From an uncultured Bacilli bacterium (GTDB taxonomy: Bacteria; Bacillota_I; Bacilli_A; RF39; UBA660), in assembly GCA_944351765.1 (NCBI GenBank), contig CALVPR010000008.1, positions 1 through 44,083 of the forward strand: a stretch of 44,083 bases of DNA. The letters run 5' to 3'. A program made the translations under genes and the position numbers. The notes under the pieces were generated by a model. It did no database searches. It saw only the letters and a program-made list of their open reading frames with translations, and was not told the origin of the DNA. Below, in pieces: positions 16,126-24,485 of the stretch (position 1 is the stretch's first letter; every line of letters starts with the position of its first letter).

Positions 16126-16611
16126 ATGGAAAAAGAAGCACTAGATATTAACTTAATAAAGAAATATATTTATAATGATAATTTAGCATCGACAGAAGAA
16201 AAACTATTATTTGTTAGCTTATTTAATTTTTATAAGAAAACTAATAGGTTAAATAAACTTGAAGATGTAGAAGATGAATTAAATAACTATGAGTGTAAAA
16301 TTTATAATGTTGACGATAAAAAAATAACAGAAGAGGATAAAATAAGATTAGAAATAGAAAGAATTAAAAGAGTAAAGGTAACGAATCCTGAGATTAAACA
16401 TATATTAGAAGAAACTATAAAAGAAATAGAAGAATTATTAAATAACAAATTATATTTTAGTGATAGTATAATTCAATATATAAAAAAGAAAATAGTTGAG
16501 TTACAAATCTTATTAAAGTTAGATATAACATTTTTTAAGGCAGCATATGATTTGTTTACTGAAAAATATAATAATTTAAAAATATCAGAATACAATAAAC
16601 GACTAAAATAG
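16126..16611 (+). CDS. unknown protein, first gene of a four-gene operon
   Basis: 161 residues, predicted entirely alpha-helical and strongly charged, with long Lys/Glu/Ile-rich stretches and no membrane segment or known motif. TTAGGAGGTCTT gives a strong start. It begins an operon with three further unrecognised genes and is ten bases from the next one. Codon use looks like that of the neighbouring core genes, so recent transfer is not obvious. I do not recognise it. It could be a small partner of the two large helical proteins that follow. Confidence 0.75.
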   Translation: MEKEALDINLIKKYIYNDNLASTEEKLLFVSLFNFYKKTNRLNKLEDVEDELNNYECKIYNVDDKKITEEDKIRLEIERIKRVKVTNPEIKHILEETIKEIEELLNNKLYFSDSIIQYIKKKIVELQILLKLDITFFKAAYDLFTEKYNNLKISEYNKRLK

Positions 16612-16621
16612 GGGTGGACAA

Positions 16622-18592
16622 ATGCAAAACATATATGAAGTATTAAAAGAATATTTAGAATTAAAAATTAATAATTTAAAACAGGATAAAAGTGAAGATA
16701 TTTTAAAGTTATACAATGCAATTAATTTGTTTTTAAGTACTCCTAAAAATGAATTAAATAAACTAGATGCCTCTATCCATGATATAATTTGTAATGAAAT
16801 TTTAAAAAACGATCAAAATTTAGTAAAAAGCTATCGCTTATTGTGTGTATATAGTAGTTATCTTGATAATCCTTTTTTAAGTAATGATCCTCAAATAGTA
16901 GAAGCAAATGAATATTACAAAATAATTACAGATAGATTAAGCAACTTACTAAGAACTTTAGAAATACAAATATATAAATTAAAAAGAAAAGATGAAGAAT
17001 CTCAAGCAATTATAAGTATATATGAAAACTATCTAAGTTTATTTGATGTAGGAGGCGTTAAGAAACCTCTAGAACTAGATGAATTATGGACTTTTTTTGA
17101 ATTTATAAAAAGTTCAACATTAGATAAAGAAGTAATATTAAACTTAATAACAGAATTTTCTAAATATAATATTACTTATCAATTAAATAAGCAAAAGTTA
17201 GTAATAAGTAGTAGAATAAAAGAAATTGATACAAAAATTAGTAAGATAACTAAAGAAATTAGTGAAGAAATACCTACTTCTTCAGCACTAGAAATACCAA
17301 AAGAAATTCCTAAAAGAAATTTAACGCTAGAAGAACAAAGTATAGTAAATAAAATAAGTATTATTTTATCAGAATTAAAAGGAGTTAATGGTGATAGTTC
17401 TTTATTAGAACTTTTAGATGGTGAGTTTACAATTAGTGGAAGAAAAGAAATATATGAGGCTTCAGGAATAGATAAGTGGAAATTAATTTATGAGGATATA
17501 ATTCAAAATTTATTACCTAATTTAGAAAATAATAAAGATAATATATTAGCTATCTTTGAATATATTATCAATACATATGGTAAAAAAGAAGAACAACCAG
17601 AAAAAGTACAATTAGATATAGAATATGATGATATATTGACAATAGAAAGTGTTAGACTAGATAAATATTTAGAATTATCTAAAAAATCAAGATTTATCTT
17701 TGATAGTTATGATGATGATAAAAAAAGGCTTATAGACATTGCTTATGGTTATTTACAAATAGGAGATGAAGTTGGTTTAAATTCTCTTAAACTAGATATT
17801 TCTTTTACAGATATTGTATTTATGAAAAATTTAGATAAGATGAAAAAGTTAATAAATGATTGGAAAATGCTAACAGGGTTAACTGATGAAGAAATTATCT
17901 TATTTGGAATAGATGAATATAAAGAAAGTATAAAAGAAACTGCTGATAGTATTGTTTCAATTCTAGATAAATTAGATAAGGACTATGAAAAAATAGAAAA
18001 TAAAAGTATAGTAACTCCGCCAGAAGAAATAGTAACAAATTCTAATGATCAAGAAAATTATATAATATTTTTAAATGATGAAAACGGTGTTCCAATAATT
18101 TTTAATGATGTTAAAGATATTTTAAAAACAGACAATTTACAAGAAGTATGTGATGTATTTAGTAAAGTGTATTCTATGAATTATTTTGAATTTCTATCAA
18201 AAAGTATACAACGAGTTGTACTACCAATAAGGAATCCGAAAATGTATGAAATAAGAAAGGGTGGTGCTAGAGTAGCAATAATTCAAGTTCCACTATCAGA
18301 AAATAATAGAAAGAATATATGTCAAAACTTTAAAAATGGTAATAAAATTAATTTAGTATTAGTAGTAAGTTTTGGATTTAAACATACTGATTCTAAAAAT
18401 CAAAACGTATGTGATAAATTTAATCGAATATATGATACTAATATTAATCAAATAATGCAAATATTTAATTTATTTAGTACAGATTTTAATGATCAAAGTT
18501 TTGAAGAAGCACAAAAAATGTTATTAGATGGCATTGAAACAGTAAATCAAATAGAAAAAATTTCAAAAAATAGGGAAAAGAAAGGAGTGTAA
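16622..18592 (+). CDS. unknown 656-residue helical protein, paralogue of the next gene at its N-terminus
   Basis: A large soluble, mostly helical protein without signal peptide. N-terminal landmarks are FLSTPKNEL at 37-45, LDELWTFFEFI near 152-162 and EFSKYNIT at 178-185. The following gene has STPRSITEL at 46, IDELRKIL near 153 and IAKTSIT at 180-186, the same spacing. I take this as homologous ~190-residue N-terminal domains. An acidic linker around 200-235 follows. The C-terminal third contains EIRKGGARVAIIQVP and a beta-rich VVSFGFKHTDS, so it may be a separate folded domain. GGGGTGGACAA precedes the ATG. Function unknown. Confidence 0.8.
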   Translation: MQNIYEVLKEYLELKINNLKQDKSEDILKLYNAINLFLSTPKNELNKLDASIHDIICNEILKNDQNLVKSYRLLCVYSSYLDNPFLSNDPQIVEANEYYKIITDRLSNLLRTLEIQIYKLKRKDEESQAIISIYENYLSLFDVGGVKKPLELDELWTFFEFIKSSTLDKEVILNLITEFSKYNITYQLNKQKLVISSRIKEIDTKISKITKEISEEIPTSSALEIPKEIPKRNLTLEEQSIVNKISIILSELKGVNGDSSLLELLDGEFTISGRKEIYEASGIDKWKLIYEDIIQNLLPNLENNKDNILAIFEYIINTYGKKEEQPEKVQLDIEYDDILTIESVRLDKYLELSKKSRFIFDSYDDDKKRLIDIAYGYLQIGDEVGLNSLKLDISFTDIVFMKNLDKMKKLINDWKMLTGLTDEEIILFGIDEYKESIKETADSIVSILDKLDKDYEKIENKSIVTPPEEIVTNSNDQENYIIFLNDENGVPIIFNDVKDILKTDNLQEVCDVFSKVYSMNYFEFLSKSIQRVVLPIRNPKMYEIRKGGARVAIIQVPLSENNRKNICQNFKNGNKINLVLVVSFGFKHTDSKNQNVCDKFNRIYDTNINQIMQIFNLFSTDFNDQSFEEAQKMLLDGIETVNQIEKISKNREKKGV

Positions 18593-18594
18593 TT

Positions 18595-20388
18595 ATGGAA
18601 AAAAACAAAATAATTAAATTATTACAAAAAGAAATAGACTCTTTAAAAGAAGGCAATAAAGAAAAATTTAATTTAGAATTAGAAAAAAAGCAATTAAATG
18701 ATATATTAACTAAATTACAAAAAGTAATAAGCACTCCCAGAAGTATAACTGAATTAAATTTAGATGAATTATTAAAATATACTGAAAAAATTACTGAAGA
18801 AGTAAAAGAAAAAATTAAATTTTATTGTTTTATTTTTGAAAATGCCAATGATTTAATTAATATAACAAATGAACAAATTAATTATATTAAAAACTTAATT
18901 AATGATATAATTAACGAAATAAATGATAGAATAGATAAAATAAATAAACAAATAGAACAAACTGAAAAAACGGAAGAAATTGATAAAATAAATGATTTAA
19001 TAGTAAAAATTAAAGAATTAGATACTAATAATTATTTTAATGCAAAGGATATAGATGAATTAAGAAAAATATTAGATAAATATATAAACTTTGATTTATC
19101 AATTGAAGAATATATAGAAATAATTATAGAAATAGCAAAGACTTCAATTACTAATGTAATAAAAGTTGATGATTCTTTAATTCAAGATGATGATGTTGAA
19201 GAAATAGAAGAGGTTTTGGAAGTTAATAATAATGAAGAAGACATTATAAATTTATTGAAAAAATATAACTATAACTTTAATGGATTAAATGATAAAAATA
19301 AAAATTTAATAGTAAAATTTGGTAATATATTAAATATGGATGCAATTTTATCAATATTAGAAAATAATAATATAAGAATTGATATTTTCAATAGAGAAAA
19401 TCAATTTGTAACATTGTTAACTTTATCAAATTCTCAAATAGTAAATACAATAATAGAAAACATAAAAACAGATAATAGCGAAGAAGATATTGTGTTAAAT
19501 CAAGTTTTTGATAATTATTTAGATGAAATAAGTTTGTTTATAAAAGGAAAAAGAATATATAAGAAAACAGGAAAAGGTGGACCACCAAGTGATAAAAAAT
19601 ATTTGGTTGGTGGATTTGAACATTATATAAAAAATAGAGAATTTTTGTTAAACAAGGGAGTATTAAACATAAATGATATTATGAAAAAATGCTCATCTTC
19701 TATGGTGATAGCTCATAATACTTTTATATCAAAATTTAAAGCGTTTGAGTTATATAATATACCAATAGCAACGATTTGTTCAACTTTTAGTTGCATGAAA
19801 GCACCAGAACCATTGACTATGCTAGATCATTTTATAGAAGTTGGATGTTTTGATTATGTATTAAGTAATTTTTCAAAGGTTACATTTGGTGATTCAATGA
19901 TATATAGATTAATAAAAGCAAAACAAGAAGGATTAACTAACGCAGATTTGTATAGACAATTTGAAAAGAAAGTAGTATTGCCTTCAACTATAACAGTTGA
20001 TAAACTTAATGGATATGGAATTAATAAAACAAATGGTGCTACTGTTGTAGGTCAATATCGTCCCGACTTTTCTCCAAAATATAATGAAATAATGGCAAGG
20101 GAAGATAACTATGGGCCATTAGTGTTGGTATATAATAATTTCTTTATTAAAAGATTGGAAGAATTGTGTAAAGAAGATGACTATAGATATAATTTTAATG
20201 GCGTAATTATTTCCCGACTTAAAGTATTAAGGTATTACGAAACAATGATTAAAAAATCAATTGCAGGTACTCCTGATAGTGTGTTATATGCAGTATGTAA
20301 AGATAGCATTCTTACTGAAGAGCAATACAAAACAATAAAAAATTGTATCGATAAAATATATAATTATAGGAGGACTTATAGAATATGA
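18595..20388 (+). CDS. unknown 597-residue helical protein with distinct C-terminal domain
   Basis: The first ~190 residues align in landmarks and spacing with the upstream protein (STP at 46-48, DEL near 155, KTSIT near 182-186) and include a coiled coil around 90-145. After an acidic linker (about 190-215) comes a helical-repeat-like part (NFNGLNDKNKNLIVKFGN), then GKGGPPSDKKYLVGG and a compact C-terminal domain with CSSSMVIAHNTF, STFSCMKAPEPLTML and GTPDSVLYAVC. AAGGAGTGTAATT precedes the ATG, two bases after the previous stop. Its TGA overlaps the next ATG by four bases. No known family is apparent to me. Confidence 0.8.
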   Translation: MEKNKIIKLLQKEIDSLKEGNKEKFNLELEKKQLNDILTKLQKVISTPRSITELNLDELLKYTEKITEEVKEKIKFYCFIFENANDLINITNEQINYIKNLINDIINEINDRIDKINKQIEQTEKTEEIDKINDLIVKIKELDTNNYFNAKDIDELRKILDKYINFDLSIEEYIEIIIEIAKTSITNVIKVDDSLIQDDDVEEIEEVLEVNNNEEDIINLLKKYNYNFNGLNDKNKNLIVKFGNILNMDAILSILENNNIRIDIFNRENQFVTLLTLSNSQIVNTIIENIKTDNSEEDIVLNQVFDNYLDEISLFIKGKRIYKKTGKGGPPSDKKYLVGGFEHYIKNREFLLNKGVLNINDIMKKCSSSMVIAHNTFISKFKAFELYNIPIATICSTFSCMKAPEPLTMLDHFIEVGCFDYVLSNFSKVTFGDSMIYRLIKAKQEGLTNADLYRQFEKKVVLPSTITVDKLNGYGINKTNGATVVGQYRPDFSPKYNEIMAREDNYGPLVLVYNNFFIKRLEELCKEDDYRYNFNGVIISRLKVLRYYETMIKKSIAGTPDSVLYAVCKDSILTEEQYKTIKNCIDKIYNYRRTYRI

Positions 20389-20681
20389 TAGATTTTTTAA
20401 AACAAGTAGATATAAAAGAAGAAGTTTTAATAGAAATAGTAAAAAATAATAATCCTTCTTCTTTAAGTAGTTTATCTATAAATGAAGAAGAATGTTTAAA
20501 AATAATTAATTATATGAAAGAAATGGGACTTACTTGTATAGATGAATTATTAATAAATAGAATAGATTTGTTTTTAAGTTCTTTTGATAAATTTGTTAAA
20601 AAATTAAGTAAATTTAATATTCCTGTATTAGTTCAACTTACTAATACAGATTATGCTACAATTGATATTATAAATGAATAG
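20385..20681 (+). CDS. unknown 98-residue protein, last gene of the operon
   Basis: A small acidic helical protein, translationally coupled to the previous gene (ATGA overlap) with TAGGAGGAC nearby. Its segment NYNFNGL-like features are absent, but LKIINYMKEMGLTCIDELLI followed by FLSSFDKFVKKLSKFNI resembles the helical-repeat stretch of the 597-residue protein (helix, hydrophobic turn, helix). It may be a detached repeat unit or a small partner. The operon ends here at a clear terminator. Function unknown. Confidence 0.72.
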   Translation: MIDFLKQVDIKEEVLIEIVKNNNPSSLSSLSINEEECLKIINYMKEMGLTCIDELLINRIDLFLSSFDKFVKKLSKFNIPVLVQLTNTDYATIDIINE

Positions 20682-20708
20682 AAAAGAAATTATATTGTTT
20701 CTTTTTTT
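20682..20708 (+). terminator. terminator of the unknown operon
   Basis: AAAAGAAA (20682-20689), an eight-base loop, TTTCTTTT (20698-20705) and further T's directly after the stop codon. Confidence 0.8.
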
Positions 20709-20718
20709 CTATATTAAA

Positions 20719-20727
20719 TGATATAAT
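20719..20727 (+). promoter_or_regulatory. extended -10 promoter of rpiB
   Basis: TGATATAAT 22 bases before the rpiB start, directly after the preceding terminator. There is no good -35 box. Confidence 0.55.
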
Positions 20728-20749
20728 AATAATGAAAGAAGGTATTAAT

Positions 20750-21190
20750 ATGAAAATAGGAATAGCTAATGACCACAGAGGTTATAAGAAAAAACAATAT
20801 TTGACACAATTTTTAGAAAAACTAGGGTATACTGTAATTAATTATGGTACTGATAGTGAAGAATCAGTAGATTTTCCTGATTATGCTAAAAGATTAGGAA
20901 TTGCTGTTAGAGAAAAAGAAGTAGACTTAGGAATAGCAATATGTGGTACAGGAATAGGAATGAGTATAGCACTAAACAAAATGCATGATATTGTTTGTGC
21001 AAAAGTTTCTAATGTTTCAGAAGCAATTTTATCTAAGGCACATAATGATGCAAATGTATTAGCAATATCAGAAGAAATGGATGATGAAACTACTAAACAA
21101 GTGGTAATTAAGTTTATAGAAACACCATTTTCAAATGTAAAAAAATATGTAATTAGAAATAATAAAATAAAAGTGATAGACAATGACTAA
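20750..21190 (+). CDS. rpiB: ribose-5-phosphate isomerase B
   Basis: 146 residues from the ATG at 20750, which has GAAGGT upstream; an ATG six codons earlier lacks one. The RpiB/LacAB signatures are present: IANDHRGY with His9, ICGTGIGMS with the catalytic Cys65, and SKAHNDANVL with His98. The cysteine argues for RpiB over LacA/LacB-type enzymes lacking a catalytic cysteine. It interconverts ribose 5-phosphate and ribulose 5-phosphate. Its end overlaps the DUF1146 gene by eight bases, making it the first gene of the run that continues into spoIID. Confidence 0.93.
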   Translation: MKIGIANDHRGYKKKQYLTQFLEKLGYTVINYGTDSEESVDFPDYAKRLGIAVREKEVDLGIAICGTGIGMSIALNKMHDIVCAKVSNVSEAILSKAHNDANVLAISEEMDDETTKQVVIKFIETPFSNVKKYVIRNNKIKVIDND

Positions 21191-21374
21191 AATTATTTTA
21201 TATGTACTTATATTTCCACTTGTTATATGGAGTCTAGATAGTATAAACATTAATGGAATATTTAAAAAGAATAAAGAATATCAAGCAAGAGTATTTTATA
21301 TAATTTTAGCATTTTGTATATCTTATTTATTAGTTAGTTTTTTAAGTGATTTTATAGGAGTAATGAATTATTGA
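21183..21374 (+). CDS. DUF1146 (YwzB-like) membrane protein
   Basis: 63 residues with two membrane segments (about 5-18 and 40-57) and a short positively charged loop with KKNKEYQARVFYIILA. Length, topology and position match YwzB of Bacillus, which lies upstream of the murA-spoIID region. Its function is not known. The start overlaps the last codons of rpiB. Confidence 0.82.
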   Translation: MTKIILYVLIFPLVIWSLDSININGIFKKNKEYQARVFYIILAFCISYLLVSFLSDFIGVMNY

Positions 21375-21386
21375 AAAGAGGTTATT

Positions 21387-22313
21387 ATGAAGAGGATAAT
21401 CTTATTTACCATAATATTAATTTTTATTCCTTTTTTTATTGTCAATATATTTGGAATAAATGAAATAGAAGAAATAGAATTAAAATATATAAATAATATA
21501 AATGTTAGAGTTAAAAGACTTGCTACAAATGAAATACAGATAGTTCCATTAGAAGAATATATAGTAGGAGTTTTAGCAGGGGAAATGCCAGTATATTTTG
21601 AACTTGAAGCATTAAAAGCACAAGCAGTAGCATCAAGAAGTTATGTTTTAAAAAGATTAGAGTATAATAAAGATAGTGAATATGATGTAGTAGACAGTGT
21701 TTTAAATCAAGTATATTTAGATGATAATTATTTAAAAGAAGCATGGGGAAAAGATTATGTTGTAAATATAAATAAACTTAGAACAGCGGTTAACGAGACA
21801 ATAGATGAATATTTAGAATATGATGGGGAAATAATAGATGCTTTATTTTTTTCTACTAGTAATGGATATACTGAAGACGCTAGTATAGTATTTAATTTAG
21901 AACTTCCTTATTTAAAAAGTGTGGAATCCAAATGGGATGCACAAACTTCTAGTGTTTTTAATAGCCAAAAAACAATGTCATTACAAGAATTTTATGAAAA
22001 ATTAGGGTTAGAATATAAAAAACAATTAAGTTTTAATGTACTAGAAAGAAGTGATACTAATCGTATAATTAAATTAGAAATAAATGGAAATATGTTAAAT
22101 GCCACTGATGTTTATAACAAACTAGGACTTCGTTCAACTGACTTTAATTTAACACAAGTTGGTACAAATGTTGTAATAGATACTAAAGGTTATGGACATG
22201 GAGTTGGAATGAGTCAATATGGGGCACTTGGAATGGCAAAAGAAGGTTATAACTATATGCAAATATTAGAATATTATTATACTGATGCGGAAATTAAAAA
22301 AATTCAAAATTAG
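21387..22313 (+). CDS. spoIID: stage II sporulation protein D, peptidoglycan lytic transglycosylase
   Basis: 308 residues with an N-terminal anchor (5-22) and a SpoIID domain. VLAGEMP contains the catalytic glutamate (Glu66), followed by ALKAQAVASRSYV. The C-terminal part ends with GYGHGVGMSQYGALGMA, as in the family. SpoIID works with SpoIIM and SpoIIP in the mother cell to degrade septal peptidoglycan during engulfment. AAGAGGTTATT sets the start. No spoIIP or spoIIM is in view. Followed directly by spoIIQ. Confidence 0.95.
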   Translation: MKRIILFTIILIFIPFFIVNIFGINEIEEIELKYINNINVRVKRLATNEIQIVPLEEYIVGVLAGEMPVYFELEALKAQAVASRSYVLKRLEYNKDSEYDVVDSVLNQVYLDDNYLKEAWGKDYVVNINKLRTAVNETIDEYLEYDGEIIDALFFSTSNGYTEDASIVFNLELPYLKSVESKWDAQTSSVFNSQKTMSLQEFYEKLGLEYKKQLSFNVLERSDTNRIIKLEINGNMLNATDVYNKLGLRSTDFNLTQVGTNVVIDTKGYGHGVGMSQYGALGMAKEGYNYMQILEYYYTDAEIKKIQN

Positions 22314-22314
22314 T

Positions 22315-22343
22315 GTATATAATTTTTGTTTTGGTAAAAAAAT
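22315..22343 (+). promoter_or_regulatory. sigma-F-like promoter of spoIIQ
   Basis: GTATA (22315-22319), 13 bases, then GGTAAAAAAAT (22333-22343). This resembles forespore sigma-F boxes (roughly GYATA and GGNRANAHT), in the 50-base gap before spoIIQ, which is a sigma-F gene in Bacillus. By-eye match, with spacing one base short. Confidence 0.45.
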
Positions 22344-22363
22344 ATAATAGAGGTGAAAGAAAG

Positions 22364-23017
22364 ATGACAAAGAGAAAATTAAAACCATTTGTATTACCTA
22401 CTATTTATGCTTTATCAGTAATTATGTTAGTACTTAGTATGTACTTAATTCAAGCAATTATTAGTAATTCAATGTTTAACGCTAATGAAATGAAAAATGA
22501 AATTGAATATGTTGATGGAGAAATTACTGATAATAAGGATCAAGAACTACCTGTAGTATCTACTAAAACAAAAATTAATAAACCTTATGTAGCAGAAGAT
22601 GTTATTATTGCAAAAAGTTATTACGATTACAAAGCTGATGCAAAAGACCAACAAAATGCTATTGTTTATTATGAAAATACTTATATGCAAAATTCTGGTG
22701 TAGATTATAAATCAGATAATGTATTTGATGTGTTATCTATAATGGACGGAGATGTTATAAGTGTTAAAGAAGATAGTATTTTAGGGAATGTAGTAGAAAT
22801 AAGACACAACACTGAACTTGTTAGTGTATATCAAAGTTTGTCAGAAGTTAATGTTAAAGAAGGAGATAAAGTTATTTCTGGACAAGCAATTGGTAAAAGT
22901 GGAACTTCTAATATAAATAGTGATATGGGTAATCATTTACATTTTGAATTGTATTACCAAGGATTAGTAGTTAATCCTGAAGAATACTACGATAAAAACT
23001 TAGAAGATTTAGATTAA
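22364..23017 (+). CDS. spoIIQ: SpoIIQ-type forespore M23-fold membrane protein
   Basis: 217 residues from the ATG at 22364, which follows AGAGGTG; an earlier in-frame start has no such site. One membrane helix (about 12-35) is followed by a ~60-residue linker and a LytM/M23 domain. The last zinc motif is present as NHLHFELYYQG. The first, normally HxGxD, reads NSGVD, so one zinc ligand is lost and the domain is probably inactive, as in Bacillus SpoIIQ. SpoIIQ pairs with mother-cell SpoIIIAH across the engulfing septum. Identification rests on position between spoIID and spoIIID plus the domain. Confidence 0.88.
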   Translation: MTKRKLKPFVLPTIYALSVIMLVLSMYLIQAIISNSMFNANEMKNEIEYVDGEITDNKDQELPVVSTKTKINKPYVAEDVIIAKSYYDYKADAKDQQNAIVYYENTYMQNSGVDYKSDNVFDVLSIMDGDVISVKEDSILGNVVEIRHNTELVSVYQSLSEVNVKEGDKVISGQAIGKSGTSNINSDMGNHLHFELYYQGLVVNPEEYYDKNLEDLD

Positions 23018-23038
23018 GCGGTATTTTTCCGCTTTTTT
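23016..23038 (+). terminator. terminator after spoIIQ
   Basis: AAGCGG (23016-23021) and CCGCTT (23029-23034) around a seven-base loop, then TTTT. Overlaps the stop codon. Confidence 0.88.
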
Positions 23039-23083
23039 CACATAAACTCATAATTAATAAATATAATTTACTAGGTGAATTAT

Positions 23084-23341
23084 ATGAATAAAAAGATTAT
23101 GGAGAGAGTAATAGAAGAAAGTGATTATATAATAAAAACAAATAAAACAGTAAGAGAAATAGCAAGTATATTTAAAGTAAGTAAAAGTACAGTTCATAAA
23201 GACTTAAGTGATAGATTATTAGAAATAAATAAAGAAAAATATAAGGAAGTTGCTAAAATTTTACAGTATCACACTGATATTAGACATATAAGAGGTGGAG
23301 AAGCGACAAAAATGAAGTTTTTACTTAAAAAAAGCAACTAA
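23084..23341 (+). CDS. spoIIID: sporulation transcription regulator SpoIIID
   Basis: 85 residues. Helix-turn-helix TVREIASIFKVSKSTVHKDL and the C-terminal RHIRGGEATKMKF tail are hallmarks of SpoIIID, the mother-cell regulator that both activates and represses sigma-E genes. AGGTGAATTAT gives the ATG at 23084; a GTG nine bases earlier is less likely. CATAAAC and TATAATTT upstream (about 23040-23067) are a weak sigma-E-like pair. Confidence 0.95.
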   Translation: MNKKIMERVIEESDYIIKTNKTVREIASIFKVSKSTVHKDLSDRLLEINKEKYKEVAKILQYHTDIRHIRGGEATKMKFLLKKSN

Positions 23342-23385
23342 AAATGGCTAAATGTGGTAAAATAAGAACTAGGGATGGTGATTTA

Positions 23386-24378
23386 ATGTTTAATAAAGAC
23401 ATCGGAATAGATTTAGGTACTGCAAATGTACTTATATATATAAAAGGACAAGGCATAGTATTAAATGAACCAAGTGTAGTGGCAATCGATTCAGAAACAA
23501 AAAGACCACTTGCAGTAGGAATAGAAGCACATGAAATGTTAGGGAGAACTCCAGGAAAAGTAAAAGCAATAAAACCAATGAAAGATGGTGTAATTGCAGA
23601 CTTTGAAACAACGGAAGTTATGCTTAATTATTTCATAAAGAAAGTAAATGGTAAGAACTTTTTTTCTCGTCCTAGAATACTTATTTGTTGCCCTTCAAAT
23701 ATTACCCAAGTAGAAAAAAATGCTATAAAGGAAGCTGCGGAAAGAACAGGAGCTAAAAAAGTATTTTTAGAAGAAGAACCTAAAGTAGCTGCAATTGGAG
23801 CTGGTATGGATATATCTAAACCTAGTGCTAATATGGTAATTGATATTGGTGGAGGAACAACTGATATAGCAATTCTTTCTTTAGGGGGAATAGTAAACAG
23901 TACATCAATTAGAGTAGCAGGTAATGCTTTTGATAATGATATTATTAAATATATAAAAGATAAGTACAAGCTTTTAGTAGGAGAAAGAACTGCTGAAGAT
24001 ATAAAGATGACAATTGGTACAGTATTTCCTGGTTCTAAAGTAGAAAAGATGGAAGTTCGTGGAAGAGACTTAGTAACAGGTCTTCCGCATACAATAACAC
24101 TTACTTCAGATGAAGTAGAAGAAGGTTTAAGAGAGAGTGTTTATACTATTGTTAAGGCTGCTAAAAGTATATTGGAACAAACTCCGCCTGAATTATCTGC
24201 AGATATTATAGATAAAGGTATTGTACTTACTGGTGGTGGTGCACTAGTAGATGGATTTAATCAATTATTAGCTCAAGAATTAAAAGTTCCTGTATTTATT
24301 GCGGAAAGTCCACTTACATGTGTAGCAGAAGGAACAGGAGTACTTTTAGATAATATTCATTTAATTGATAATCATTAA
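23386..24378 (+). CDS. mbl: MreB-family rod-shape protein, Mbl type
   Basis: 330 residues with the actin-fold nucleotide motifs: IDLGTANVLIY, VIDIGGGTTDIA and LTGGGALVDG. I call it Mbl because it directly follows spoIIID, as in Bacillus; sequence alone allows MreB. It forms membrane-bound filaments that guide lateral wall synthesis. The ATG at 23386 follows GGTGATTTA; an upstream in-frame ATG at 23344 has no ribosome binding site. Confidence 0.93.
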   Translation: MFNKDIGIDLGTANVLIYIKGQGIVLNEPSVVAIDSETKRPLAVGIEAHEMLGRTPGKVKAIKPMKDGVIADFETTEVMLNYFIKKVNGKNFFSRPRILICCPSNITQVEKNAIKEAAERTGAKKVFLEEEPKVAAIGAGMDISKPSANMVIDIGGGTTDIAILSLGGIVNSTSIRVAGNAFDNDIIKYIKDKYKLLVGERTAEDIKMTIGTVFPGSKVEKMEVRGRDLVTGLPHTITLTSDEVEEGLRESVYTIVKAAKSILEQTPPELSADIIDKGIVLTGGGALVDGFNQLLAQELKVPVFIAESPLTCVAEGTGVLLDNIHLIDNH

Positions 24379-24405
24379 AAGGGTAGAAAAACTACTCTTT
24401 TTTTA
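24377..24405 (+). terminator. terminator after mbl
   Basis: AAAAGGGTAG (24377-24386) pairs with CTACTCTTTT (24392-24401) around five A's, then T's. It begins in the stop codon. Confidence 0.85.
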
Positions 24406-24427
24406 ATAATTATAAATAAAAAAGTAA

Positions 24428-24456
24428 TTGATAGATTTTACTTAATGTGCTATAAT
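24428..24456 (+). promoter_or_regulatory. strong sigma-A promoter of the coupling ATPase
   Basis: TTGATA (24428-24433), 17 bases, then TATAAT (24451-24456) with TGC just before it. One of the best promoters in the window. Confidence 0.82.
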
Positions 24457-24485
24457 GATAATGATTTATTGTGAGGAGGAATAAT

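Noticed and set aside
23344-23385. Longer N-terminus for mbl starting at 23344
   Set aside because: No ribosome binding site and the extra residues are not found in MreB-type proteins; the ATG at 23386 has GGTGAT.
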